Below the pieces are notes generated by a model, which saw only the letters and a list, made by a program, of their open reading frames with translations, made no database searches and was not told the DNA's origin. Positions 54,196 to 63,400 of a stretch of 64,000 nt of DNA are shown here, in pieces (position 1 is the first letter of the stretch; each line of letters starts with the position of its first letter). The translations under genes were made by a program, and so were the position numbers. This stretch comes from Psychrobacter sp. NZS113 (lineage in GTDB: Bacteria; Pseudomonadota; Gammaproteobacteria; Pseudomonadales; Moraxellaceae): contig NZ_JADYWL010000001.1 of NCBI RefSeq assembly GCF_015864825.1, forward strand, positions 620,001 through 684,000, in the 5' to 3' direction.

Positions 54196-54240
54196 TATTC
54201 CAATTATTGCTTCGTTTTTTCTAATGCTAAGCTATTTTCA

Positions 54241-54570
54241 TCAATCGTCACGGTTGCTATATTCTGCGGCATCTTTGTCTGCGATATCGACAATACTAGG
54301 GTAATCGCTGTCATCCAAATTGTCTTCGACCAATACTTCGTCTACTCGTGACTCATCAATATTTTGGCGATGCATCGGGGTTAGTCCTTGCGTAGCATCG
54401 CTGCCTACTTGTGAGTTGTTAAACCCTGCACTATTATCAATGACATCGTCATTATCAATGGTATGCAACATCGGATTGTCTAAATCAATTTCTTGACTGT
54501 TGTCATTGAGGTTCGTATCACCTTCTATGTGATCCATTTCTTCTAGTAATGGGCTTTTAACGTTATCCAT
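54241..54570 (-). CDS. Small acidic protein of unknown function
   Basis: The product of 109 residues is very acidic (repeated Asp/Glu/Asn, for example LVEDNLDDSDYPSIVD) and without hydrophobic segments, so it is cytoplasmic and largely disordered. AAGGAA lies 7 bases before the ATG at 54570; the longer frame from 54597 overlaps this ribosome-binding site and is less likely. I know no family for it. Its own terminator and ribosome-binding site support a real gene. Confidence 0.65.
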   Translation of the reverse strand: MDNVKSPLLEEMDHIEGDTNLNDNSQEIDLDNPMLHTIDNDDVIDNSAGFNNSQVGSDATQGLTPMHRQNIDESRVDEVLVEDNLDDSDYPSIVDIADKDAAEYSNRDD

Positions 54571-54700
54571 AGTGGTTTCCTTTTTATTATTGATCATTAT
54601 GATTTGTCTTATTTATCAAGGTTAGTGTGACGCGTTATGCTTATCACTGATAGTATTAAGGTGTCACAGGATGTTCAAAAAATGTAAGAGGTTTAATAAT

Positions 54701-56020
54701 ATGCAAAGTATTCGATTGATACTTAGCAGAACATTAGTAGGTGGTAAGGTATTAACTATAGTAACAATCATGAGTGCAGTTACCAGTGTTGCCGCTTGTA
54801 AACGTCTACCTTATACAGATATCGAGAAAGTCGAAGGCGTGTCTTTGTCTAAACCTGGACTTATTATTGATGCAAGCTTACCTGCACCCACAAACACAAT
54901 AGAATGCCAGTCGCTCACAGAGGGTCAGACTATAAAAGTTAGTGGTCATAGTGTGCTGAGTCAAAATTGCGACTTGGACAGTAAGTCTGTGCGTTTTGTA
55001 CTCGATAGCTCGCATAGTTCGTTAGACTGTCAGGGCGCAAGACTAAGCACAATGGTTGATGATGAATCGAATGCTAGCGCTATCACAATCAAGCCTAAAA
55101 CAGATGCTGCTATCGAAGATATTTCCGTCGCTAACTGCCATATTGATGGTTATGGACATGCGCTGCACATTCGCCAATATAGCAACCCCAATCAACGTTA
55201 TGCGCGCAACTTTACAGATCCATCTGCCAATCGTATTCTAGCGCCACGTGATATTCATATCACTAATGTGAGTAGTATCAATAGTCGTAACAGTGGCATG
55301 TTTGTAGGTGATCACGTTCATGCTGTTACTTTTGATCGCATTCGAGTTCAGAATGCTGGCACAGTTGGCTTATATCTGGAGTTTGGCAGCCGTGATAACG
55401 TGATTATTAACTCAGTCTTTATTGGTAATGGTTTTCGCACGTTTAAGCCCAATCGTGAGGCTATTGCACTTGATTCTTCTGCAAACAACCGTATTGAGCA
55501 CAATCAGTTTGTTCATAATGGCGCAGGCAGTATACTGCTGTATCGCAACTGCTTTGAGCATGCTAATGATCCAGTACGTAGTAATCACTTTAAGCGGACT
55601 GAGTCTAGCCGCGATAATATAATCCGTAGTAACACTTTTACAGACGAGGCTGTTGGAGTTTGGGTGGCATCAAGGCAGTCACGCAATCTCAAAGGTTTTC
55701 AGTGTGGTGCTTATTTGATTAAGCAGACACCATTTGCCAGTTACCATTTAGACAGTGCTAAAAACAATAAAATCATAAATAACCATTTTGAGAATGTTGA
55801 GAAGGGTATTGTTGTTGAAGACGACGATACGCTAATTAATGACAATAAGTTTGCTGCTACGGTGAATATGCCTATTAGCGTTGGTTCAGAAGTTCGCGAA
55901 GAGAGTACAGCCGGAGCAGTGAAGGATACGGTGATAGAAGGTAATAGCTTTGATAACAAAACTATTCAGCAGGCGATTATGATTCGAGAGAAAAGCAAAA
56001 TGGCCACCGAAATTCGGTAG
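54701..56020 (+). CDS. Parallel beta-helix lipoprotein (pectate-lyase-like fold)
   Basis: The 439-residue product has a signal peptide with a lipobox (SVAAC) that predicts an outer-membrane or inner-membrane lipoprotein. After about 70 residues come successive right-handed parallel beta-helix turns (PbH1 repeats): LDCQGARL, ISVANCHIDGYGHALHI, ITNVSSINSRNSGMFV, NVIINSVFIGNGF, NRIEHNQFVHNGAGSI, NIIRSNTFTDEAVGV and NKIINNHFENVEKG. The fold occurs in polysaccharide lyases and epimerases, but no catalytic set was recognised. Start at 54701 is supported by AAGAGG; an upstream ATG at 54671 lacks one. The stop codon lies inside a terminator stem. Confidence 0.87.
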   Translation: MQSIRLILSRTLVGGKVLTIVTIMSAVTSVAACKRLPYTDIEKVEGVSLSKPGLIIDASLPAPTNTIECQSLTEGQTIKVSGHSVLSQNCDLDSKSVRFVLDSSHSSLDCQGARLSTMVDDESNASAITIKPKTDAAIEDISVANCHIDGYGHALHIRQYSNPNQRYARNFTDPSANRILAPRDIHITNVSSINSRNSGMFVGDHVHAVTFDRIRVQNAGTVGLYLEFGSRDNVIINSVFIGNGFRTFKPNREAIALDSSANNRIEHNQFVHNGAGSILLYRNCFEHANDPVRSNHFKRTESSRDNIIRSNTFTDEAVGVWVASRQSRNLKGFQCGAYLIKQTPFASYHLDSAKNNKIINNHFENVEKGIVVEDDDTLINDNKFAATVNMPISVGSEVREESTAGAVKDTVIEGNSFDNKTIQQAIMIREKSKMATEIR

Positions 56021-56028
56021 CCATTTTT
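55997..56028 (+). terminator. Terminator overlapping the 3' end of the beta-helix gene
   Basis: AAAATGGC and GCCATTTT with inner ACCG/CGGT form a stem whose right arm contains the TAG stop codon (56018-56020). A T tract follows. Confidence 0.85.
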
Positions 56029-56065
56029 TATACTTTAATGAGCGTAGTGTTGCTAGCTTGATGAG

Positions 56066-56860
56066 CTACTTTGCACCTACTTTAGTATTTACCCAACGTA
56101 TCAATGAGTCAGGAGCCACTTGTGCTAGTGTCTGGAATAGTTTGGCTGGCAGGCCGACAGAGTAGTGCGTGCTTCTAAGCTTGCGATTAGGACTCGTGGT
56201 GAGTTTGCATAGGGTTTTTGCGACATCATTGACGTCTAGGTTGATGCCCAAGCGATCAATACTGGTCACTTCGATGTCCGCTGTCATGTCAGATTTGACC
56301 CATAGCGGCATGACGTCGATAACCTTGATGCCTAGCTTTTCATATTCGATGTTCAAGCCTTCAGTGAGACCTCGTACAAAGAACTTACTGGCAGAGTAAT
56401 TAGCAACTTCAGGCTGACCATAGATAGCAGACGCAGAAGATACATTAATGATTTTGCCGTTTTTATTATCGGCTAAATAAGGTGCCAGCTTATGACAGCC
56501 AATGAGCACGCCTTTACAGTTGACGTCAATGAGAGCCAGTTGGTCATCTAGGTTAGTCGTCGGTAATGCGCCAGTGACCAGTACGCCAGCATTATTAATC
56601 AACGCATCGATACTGCCAAAATTATCAATCATCTGAGTAATAGCATTGTCCCATGAGTCAGGCTGAGTAACATCAAGCTGACCCGTTATCACACGCTTTT
56701 TCTTGAGCGATTTTTTAAATGTTTTGTCAGTAATCGCCTGCTCGAGCGTAGAGGTGTTAGTGGCAAATAGCCCGACATTATGGCCTTTTGCTGCTAGCTT
56801 TTTTGCTGTTGCCAGGCCAATGCCTCGTGATGCGCCTGTAATCAATATATTCATAGTCAT
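56066..56860 (-). CDS. Short-chain dehydrogenase/reductase
   Basis: The 264-residue classical SDR has the cofactor motif TGASRGIG at the N-terminus, the NNAGV motif, the catalytic Ser (VSSASAI) and the YxxxK pair in YSASKFF. A basic/hydrophobic C-terminus (LIRWVNTKVG) suggests contact with the membrane. Substrate unknown. It is convergent with the beta-helix gene and may start at 56860 or at the ATG two codons later. Confidence 0.9.
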   Translation of the reverse strand: MTMNILITGASRGIGLATAKKLAAKGHNVGLFATNTSTLEQAITDKTFKKSLKKKRVITGQLDVTQPDSWDNAITQMIDNFGSIDALINNAGVLVTGALPTTNLDDQLALIDVNCKGVLIGCHKLAPYLADNKNGKIINVSSASAIYGQPEVANYSASKFFVRGLTEGLNIEYEKLGIKVIDVMPLWVKSDMTADIEVTSIDRLGINLDVNDVAKTLCKLTTSPNRKLRSTHYSVGLPAKLFQTLAQVAPDSLIRWVNTKVGAK

Positions 56861-57124
56861 TCACTCAATAGTTATTCAGATGCTGTAAATTAATGGTTAA
56901 TGCCAGACGTCAATACTGAGCGACAACACTAACATGATGGCCACAATTATCATTGTTTTTGGTGTTTGCATTTCAGTATAGCAAACTATGGCTCAAACAC
57001 TACAGCAGTACTGATTTGATACTTTGCGATGGACATATAGCAGCAGCCATATAATGATGACTATGTTAAAAATAACTTCTATTAGAATTTAATTGCACCA
57101 CAAATTAATAGTCATTATCTGCCG

Positions 57125-57679
57125 TTATTGTCGATTCAGCATGGTGAATTTTTGCTGATTACTTGGCAGGTTGTCAAACGTCGATAGTTTGAATTGTAAT
57201 AAGTAAATCAGCGCAATTATATAGATTACGTTTTCTGATAATTCTTCGACTATCTCACCAAACTCATGTGGGAACATAATTGCGTTTTCCCCCATGTACT
57301 GCAACACCGCTAAAACAGCAACACCCAGATATAAAGATTTTGGGACGTTTTTCAGAACGCTCCAAAAGTAATGGCGCGCACGGACTAGCAAGATAAGCGT
57401 CACCACAATAATGGCTAGCAATACGCTGTCTTCCCACCAGTCGTAAGAATGCCCGAGCAGTATAAAGTCTTCTGGCACTAATACATCAGACAAATAACTC
57501 AACTCTCTGCGAATGACACTGAAGAAAATTAAAACGGAGGCAAGCCAAAAATAGCGGCCCTGTAGCACACGGCTTTGTACTGAATATTGTAAGCAGCGTA
57601 GCAAACATAAAGTTAAGATAATGGCTTCACCAATTTCGATAATACTATTTTCAGTAATAATGGTGGTCTCCTGATTCAT
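57125..57679 (-). CDS. Polytopic membrane protein of unknown function
   Basis: The 184-residue protein has about five membrane helices: IIEIGEAIILTLCLLRCL, FWLASVLIFFSVI, SVLLAIIVVTLILLV, LYLGVAVLAVLQYM and NVIYIIALIYLLQF. A conserved-looking GEAI, RRELSYLSD and QYMGENA occur in the loops. No named family is recognised. The frame extends to a GTG at 57709, but that stretch is a perfect hairpin, so the ATG at 57679 is preferred. No Shine-Dalgarno is seen before it. Confidence 0.72.
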   Translation of the reverse strand: MNQETTIITENSIIEIGEAIILTLCLLRCLQYSVQSRVLQGRYFWLASVLIFFSVIRRELSYLSDVLVPEDFILLGHSYDWWEDSVLLAIIVVTLILLVRARHYFWSVLKNVPKSLYLGVAVLAVLQYMGENAIMFPHEFGEIVEELSENVIYIIALIYLLQFKLSTFDNLPSNQQKFTMLNRQ

Positions 57680-57689
57680 AAAATACAAA

Positions 57690-57711
57690 AAGTGAGCCCA
57701 AGGGCTCACTT
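57690..57711 (-). terminator. Hairpin with T tract directly before the 57125-57679 gene
   Basis: On the minus strand AAGTGAGCCC, 2 bases, GGGCTCACTT, then TTTG: a classic terminator form. It lies about 160 bp after the outer-membrane-like gene and only about 10 bp before the next start codon. Confidence 0.7.
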
Positions 57712-57866
57712 CAGAATAAAAATTATTTGGTTATATATCACTTAATAGGCCGCTACTATAACGCTAAATCTAACCTGATGTTGTTAATTAACATAACTAA
57801 TCGGTCATTATCTATTGTTAATTCAGGCAGCCTAATACTCTTTAACCTCAATATAAATATCCATCG

Positions 57867-59021
57867 TTAGAACAAAGCTTCCATGCGCAATAAAGCAGCT
57901 GGGTAATGGTCTTTATCTTCGTCTTTATCATTGTAGTAATTTAGCTCTGTCTGTACATAAAGCCACTCGCGCCAAATGGGCTGGCGGTAGCTAATAGCAG
58001 GACCATAACTGTTTACCCCTGACTTATCACTCTCAAGATAACCGCTGGCAGATACACCATAGGACAATTGTTTTTCGTGGCCTAAATAATGGACTTGTCT
58101 GAGATCATTATCCCAATCTTTACGCTCGTCATTATCTTCATTACGATAGCGAACGGTAGTACGGTTGTTGATAAATCGATTATCGCTTTTGCCGTATTGT
58201 AAGTCTAGTGCGGCATTGGCATAGTGTTCACTATCGAGCCCGTAGCGATAAAAGCTATCGGTGCTGATATCCAGCTTTTTACCTTCGTACCAGTCTTTGT
58301 CGATACTTACTTTGACATAAGGATCGTCGATTGAGCGAACTCCGACATCGACATCTGTTTTGACGCCCAACTGTTCTTCAATTTCATCATTAAAACGTGA
58401 CCAACGCAGTGCAATAGAGGCGTTGTCTTCTCGAGTTTTTCGAGAGTCGATGAGTCGGTCTCCATTGTTGATAGCTTGATAAGTGTCACCAGTGGTGCCT
58501 TGTTTTAAAAAAGTATCGTCATCCAAGTCTTCATCGCCGATAATCAGGCTCAATCGTCTTTCTAGTACAGGTAATTGCAAGCGGCCACGAATCCTAGGTT
58601 CAATGGTGACATCGCTACCTGTTTTGGGATCGTTGGTCCAACGTGTGTCCAATACCACTCGTAAACTGGCTTTAGCGGGCTCTTTCGGATCAGGTTCACC
58701 AAACCAACCGTCCATTTTATGTGCCCATTCATGTAATTGGTCTTGAACGTCTTCACGGCGTTCATCTGTCCAGCCTTGTGCTTCTGGTACTAATTGAATG
58801 GGTTGCTCAGTAGAGGTATTAGTGGACTGATAGCCAAGTTGTTCGAGGTCGTTATCATGATCAAGGCTGGTGTAACTAGATGGTGAGTCCGTTTCTGTTA
58901 CAACAGACGCTACTACTTTAGATTCTGTTGTGGAAGTGGTATCAGCCAGTGCTGGCGTACATAAGCTTAAACTAGCAAGTGTATAGAAGGTAAGGGTATT
59001 AAGGTTTGCGGGCTTAATCAT
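57867..59021 (-). CDS. Exported beta-barrel-like outer membrane protein of unknown function
   Basis: The 384-residue product has a signal peptide (hydrophobic core FYTLASLSLCTPALA, cleavage probably after ALA). The first 80 residues of the mature part are low-complexity Ser/Thr/Glu. The rest shows alternating hydrophobic/polar strands typical of outer-membrane beta barrels (LRVVLDTRW, RLSLIIGDED, IALRWSRFND, LQYGKSDNRF, NRTTVRYRNEDN), with a final strand ending in Phe (ALLRMEALF). No named family is recognised. ATG at 59021 gives the signal peptide directly; a TTG at 59063 would only add a tail. Confidence 0.75.
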   Translation of the reverse strand: MIKPANLNTLTFYTLASLSLCTPALADTTSTTESKVVASVVTETDSPSSYTSLDHDNDLEQLGYQSTNTSTEQPIQLVPEAQGWTDERREDVQDQLHEWAHKMDGWFGEPDPKEPAKASLRVVLDTRWTNDPKTGSDVTIEPRIRGRLQLPVLERRLSLIIGDEDLDDDTFLKQGTTGDTYQAINNGDRLIDSRKTREDNASIALRWSRFNDEIEEQLGVKTDVDVGVRSIDDPYVKVSIDKDWYEGKKLDISTDSFYRYGLDSEHYANAALDLQYGKSDNRFINNRTTVRYRNEDNDERKDWDNDLRQVHYLGHEKQLSYGVSASGYLESDKSGVNSYGPAISYRQPIWREWLYVQTELNYYNDKDEDKDHYPAALLRMEALF

Positions 59022-59213
59022 GGAGGGCTTCAGTTGTTTTGGGTAGCTAAAAAGGGTAAACAAAAGTATTATGCCATAGGTCAGTAATTATAGGGAAGTT
59101 GTGGCTAGCAATGTTTTAGTTCTGAGGAAGGATGCGTAAATTTTATGTATGCTTGTATAGCAAAGGCGCTATTGCTTGTATAACAGTATTGCTCAATAGG
59201 TCTTCTAATATGA

Positions 59214-59246
59214 AAAAGGCTAAGCAAAATGCCTAGCCTTTTTCTG
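59214..59246 (-). terminator. Terminator of polA
   Basis: AAAAAGGCTA(A)GC / GC(C)TAGCCTTTTT forms a stem with one mismatch and a T tract on both strands, 38 bp past the polA stop. Confidence 0.85.
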
Positions 59247-59283
59247 TTAAACCGTACGTAGAATAAATTTTATGCTTTAGCTA

Positions 59284-62268
59284 TTAATGCGCTTCATCCC
59301 AGTTCTGACCACTATCAGTCTCAACCAATAGCGGCACTGCAAAGTCTACATTCCAGCCCTTTTCTACAGCCGTTGTCTTCAATACATCTTGCATCGCATC
59401 AGTAATCAACTGGCTAATCTCATCAACCTTATCAGTATCGACTTCGAATACCAATTCATCATGGACTTGTAGCAGCATTTTAGCTTGATCTTTTGGCAAT
59501 ACCTTATCGACAGCAATCATAGCAAGTTTGATTAAATCTGCCGCTGAGCCTTGAAGTGGCGCATTAATCGCAGCACGTTCCGCGCCTTGCTTGACCATAC
59601 GATTGCTATGAGTGATGTCAGGCGTATATAGTTTACGACCTAATATCGTCTCGACATAGCCTTGCTCATGAGCGCTGGCACGCGTATTGATCATATAGTT
59701 TTTGACACCTGGATAGCGATCAAAGTACATGTCGATATAATCTTGCGCTTCATTGCGGCTCATTTGCAATTGCTTGGCCAGACCAAATGCACTCATGCCA
59801 TATAGTAGACCAAAGTTAATGGCTTTGGCGTTACGGCGCTCGGTCGAGGTGACCTCTGAGACATCTTTGCCAAGCACTTCGGCGGCAGTCGCAGCGTGAA
59901 TATCTAACCCTTCGTTAAAGGCATGCGTTAAATTATTATCACCTGAAAAATGCGCCATGAGACGTAATTCAATTTGTGAATAATCCGCTGCGAGAATCAC
60001 GCGGCCTTCTGGAGCGATAAAGGCTTGACGAATTAAGCGCCCAGTTGCGGTACGAATAGGAATGTTTTGCAAATTGGGATCGGTCGAAGACAAACGACCA
60101 GTGCTGGTCAATGCTTGGTGATAGCTGGTATGCACACGATCAGTTTCGCTATCTGCCACATTATCGAGCGCGTCGGTATAAGTGCTTTTTAGCTTAGATA
60201 GGCTGCGATACTCTAATGTGATATCGACCAATGGGTGATCGATTTTTGACAGTACCGCTTCGCCAGTCGAGTATTGGCCTGATTTGGTTTTTTTACCACC
60301 AGCAACGCCAAGCTTTTCAAACAACATCTCGCCCAATTGCTTCGGTGAGCCAAGATTAAATTCTTCACCAGCGATTTCATAGGCCTGTTTTTCAAGCGCG
60401 ATAATTTCTTCATCAAAGCGTTTTGATAACTCATTTAAGAATGGACGCTTGATTAAGATACCGTTTGCTTCCATTTGGCACAGTATCTCTGCTGTTGGAA
60501 TCTCTAACTCATGTAATAATTTAGCATTATTGGCATCGTTTGCCATCTCGACGCTAAATACCTCAAATAATTGATAGGTAATGTCGGCATCTTCACAAGC
60601 ATAGTCACTGGCGATATCAATGGCGACTTGATCAAAAGTGACTTGCTTAGCGCCTTTACCAGCGACATCTTCATAGCTGATGGTTTGGGTTTGTAGATAA
60701 TGCCGTGCCAAGTCATCCATACCGTGACGAGTGGCGGCAGCGTTAATCACATAGCTGGCAAGCATGGTATCCATGGCCCAGTTGTTGGGTTGTTCATGAA
60801 TGGCACCGAGCAGGTCAATATTATAATGACTGAGAATGTGAGCATCGTATTTTAGATGTTGACCGATTTTACCGATATTTGGATTTTCCAAAATAGGCTT
60901 TAAGCGTGTCAAAACAGTATCACGGTCGAGCTGTTTGGCCGTTAGCTCGTCACCTTCTAGACTATGAGTCAGCGGAATGTAATACGCTTCATGTGCTTGC
61001 ACAGCAAAGGACAAACCGACGATTTCGGCTTGACGCCAATAGACGCTAGTGGTCTCGGTATCGATGACAAAATGCGGTACAGACTCTAATAGCTTAATCA
61101 GACTCTCAAAAGCTGGTTCGTCGAGCACTGTATGCCATGCTCTATCATGCACTTTGCTATCTTGGATATTCTCAATACTGCTTGATTGTAGTGACTTGGC
61201 CACTTGCGCTTGTGATTCGGCATTCGCTTGACTGTCAGCGACGCTTTGCGAGCCGTTGCCATTGGCGGGGTGGTTTGGGTGGTCAAGAGACGCTAGCTCG
61301 TTTCTAAACTCAAGCTCATTATACAGTTCGCGTAATTCGTCTATATGAGCACAAGGATCGGTATTGATTTTCAAATCATTCCAGTCTTGACCGATACCCA
61401 AGTCTGTCACGATGGTGGCTAGCTTTCTATTAAACGGAATATCATCAGCGTGTTCAATCAAACCTTTTGCACCGCGACCTTTGATGAAACCAATATGCTT
61501 TAACATATTGCCGATATCGCCATACTCAACGAGTAGGTCTTTTGCCGTTTTTTTACCGATACCAGGCACGCCTTTGATACCGTCTGACGCATCACCCATT
61601 AACGTTAAAAAATCAATCATTTGGTTTGGGTTAATACCAAATTTATCAATCACGGCTTGGGTGTCAGTAATTTTACCGGTGAAGCTGTCTTCTAAGATAA
61701 CGCAGTCATTGACCAGCTGCATCATGTCTTTGTCACCCGTTGAGATGACGACATGATGACCTTCAGCGACAGCACGGTGGGCAAGTGTACCAATGATATC
61801 ATCGGCTTCTGCGCCTTCGATACGCAACAGGGGCAGACCTAAGGCCGTGACCAAACGATGAATATAAGGAATCTGTTCTACTAGCTCTACGTCGATGGGT
61901 GGTCGCGCTGCTTTATAATCAGCAGACATATGGTGACGAAAAGTCGGTGATTTGGTATCGAAACAGACAGCCATATGCGTAGGGTGATAACGGCGCATCA
62001 GCTTGAGCAGTGCATTGAGCGTGCCACGAATAGCATTAGTAATCAGGCCTTGCGAGTTTTGCATGGTCTTTGGTAAGGCATGATAAGTGCGAAACAGATA
62101 GTAAGAGCCGTCAACTAAGATAAAAGGTGGTTGGTTTTTATCGACGTGACTGGTGTCCATCGTCGCTACATTGGGCATGGTTTCAAAGTTTGGCAATGCG
62201 GCAGGATCAATCGCTTGATGGGAGTTGTGGTCACTGTCGGTGATGGAGTCGGTCATAGGATCAGTCAT
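59284..62268 (-). CDS. polA: DNA polymerase I
   Basis: The 994-residue protein fills gaps, removes RNA primers and repairs DNA. A low-complexity start (about 45 residues, Asp/Thr/Met-rich) precedes the 5'-3' nuclease domain (LVDGSYYLFRTYHALP, VISTGDKDMMQLV, DGIKGVPGIGKKTA). The 3'-5' exonuclease domain keeps its acidic residues (FVIDTETTS, GQHLKYDAHIL, YACEDADIT). The polymerase domain has motif A (LAADYSQIELRLMA), motif B (RRNAKAINFGLLYGMS) and motif C (LQVHDELVFEVD). Length is near the usual 930 plus the tail. ATG at 62268 is chosen; a GTG at 62277 is also in frame. The gene stands alone. Confidence 0.97.
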   Translation of the reverse strand: MTDPMTDSITDSDHNSHQAIDPAALPNFETMPNVATMDTSHVDKNQPPFILVDGSYYLFRTYHALPKTMQNSQGLITNAIRGTLNALLKLMRRYHPTHMAVCFDTKSPTFRHHMSADYKAARPPIDVELVEQIPYIHRLVTALGLPLLRIEGAEADDIIGTLAHRAVAEGHHVVISTGDKDMMQLVNDCVILEDSFTGKITDTQAVIDKFGINPNQMIDFLTLMGDASDGIKGVPGIGKKTAKDLLVEYGDIGNMLKHIGFIKGRGAKGLIEHADDIPFNRKLATIVTDLGIGQDWNDLKINTDPCAHIDELRELYNELEFRNELASLDHPNHPANGNGSQSVADSQANAESQAQVAKSLQSSSIENIQDSKVHDRAWHTVLDEPAFESLIKLLESVPHFVIDTETTSVYWRQAEIVGLSFAVQAHEAYYIPLTHSLEGDELTAKQLDRDTVLTRLKPILENPNIGKIGQHLKYDAHILSHYNIDLLGAIHEQPNNWAMDTMLASYVINAAATRHGMDDLARHYLQTQTISYEDVAGKGAKQVTFDQVAIDIASDYACEDADITYQLFEVFSVEMANDANNAKLLHELEIPTAEILCQMEANGILIKRPFLNELSKRFDEEIIALEKQAYEIAGEEFNLGSPKQLGEMLFEKLGVAGGKKTKSGQYSTGEAVLSKIDHPLVDITLEYRSLSKLKSTYTDALDNVADSETDRVHTSYHQALTSTGRLSSTDPNLQNIPIRTATGRLIRQAFIAPEGRVILAADYSQIELRLMAHFSGDNNLTHAFNEGLDIHAATAAEVLGKDVSEVTSTERRNAKAINFGLLYGMSAFGLAKQLQMSRNEAQDYIDMYFDRYPGVKNYMINTRASAHEQGYVETILGRKLYTPDITHSNRMVKQGAERAAINAPLQGSAADLIKLAMIAVDKVLPKDQAKMLLQVHDELVFEVDTDKVDEISQLITDAMQDVLKTTAVEKGWNVDFAVPLLVETDSGQNWDEAH

Positions 62269-62426
62269 AAAGGTCACTTATCAGCTATTAGATAGAAATA
62301 TGTGCTTATTATAACGATAAAATCCGTGTGTGCCGAACTGCTTAACCGTTACGAGATGTTCAATATCACCTATTGAATTGCCTATTGATGTGAATGATGC
62401 GCGTGGTATGACAATTGGTTCAGCCA

Positions 62427-62462
62427 TAAAAAAAGAACCCAGCGTGAACTAAGTTCTTTATT
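62427..62462 (-). terminator. Probable terminator of ohr
   Basis: On the minus strand AAAGAAC and GTTCTTT form a 7-bp stem with a loop of about 14 bases, then TTTTATGG. The stem is modest in strength. Confidence 0.55.
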
Positions 62463-62524
62463 TCGTAGCTTATCTAACAATCGAACAGCTTTAATAATCA
62501 AGCTGCTTAACCGTCGAGCTTGTA

Positions 62525-62938
62525 TTATTTTACTTCTGAAGTCAATTCTACATCGATGTTGCCACGTGTTGCTTTTGAGTATGGGCATACCTGATGTGCT
62601 TTTTCAACCAGTTGCTGAAACTCATCAGCAGACAGCTCAGTGTTTTCACCAATGACATGGATTCTAGCTGCTAGCTTATAATCATGTCCTTCGCCTTGTA
62701 ATAAATCGACTTCGATCGACGTCTTTGAATCAAACTTTGCTTTTTCCATTTGCTTAACAGCGCCAAGTGCACCGTCAAAGCAAGCGCTATAACCTATCGC
62801 AAACATCTGCTCTGGATTATTACCTTCCTTTCCAGAGCCTGGTGACACCATGTTGATGCTGAGATCGCTATCGCTCAAACTGGCTGAACCTGCACGGCCG
62901 CCAGTAACAGTTGCTTTGGTAGAATATAAAGTCTTCAT
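62525..62938 (-). CDS. ohr: Organic hydroperoxide resistance protein Ohr
   Basis: Ohr reduces organic hydroperoxides using two cysteines in a lipoyl-dependent cycle. The 137-residue protein begins MKTLYSTKATVTGGRAG and has both catalytic cysteines in AIGYSACFDGA and HQVCPYSKA, with the conserved NPEQMFA. Length is normal. OhrR, the usual repressor, is not adjacent in this window. The gene is divergent from prfC, and about 460 bp separate them. Confidence 0.96.
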   Translation of the reverse strand: MKTLYSTKATVTGGRAGSASLSDSDLSINMVSPGSGKEGNNPEQMFAIGYSACFDGALGAVKQMEKAKFDSKTSIEVDLLQGEGHDYKLAARIHVIGENTELSADEFQQLVEKAHQVCPYSKATRGNIDVELTSEVK

Positions 62939-63400
62939 AATGCATCCTTTTTTGTTATCAGTTTTTATAATTAAACGGTAAGTTTTAATTTGTCATTCAG
63001 CATAACAAACCATTGGCCTAGCTATATAGGTCAGTCGTAAGTATATACTGTGAATTTGTAATTTTGATGACTATCGATTGAATTTAAGACACGCAATAAT
63101 TATTTTTATCGTTAAAGCGTATTTAATGGAAAATAAGAGGTAGCGATTATCACTTGCTAGATAGCAATCGACTGCTCGGTTGTGCACACCAGTTGCGTCA
63201 ATGAGTGGTTCACATCATACGTTACTATTGACGTTAAAAGTTTTCCCATATGCTCTATTTGACGGTTCGGTGGTATTTTTTGTGCGCTAATTCTGCACCC
63301 TGACGCTAAATCCGCTACAATATGCCCATTATTTATTCTATTTATTCAGATTACTGTCTAAAAGACAGCCTTTTTGAAGTTAAGGTTGAAGCCAAAAATT
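62939..63400. promoter_or_regulatory. Divergent ohr-prfC intergenic region
   Basis: About 460 bp with no credible gene. It must hold the ohr promoter and the prfC promoter. An OhrR operator would be expected near ohr, but none was recognised. Confidence 0.45.
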
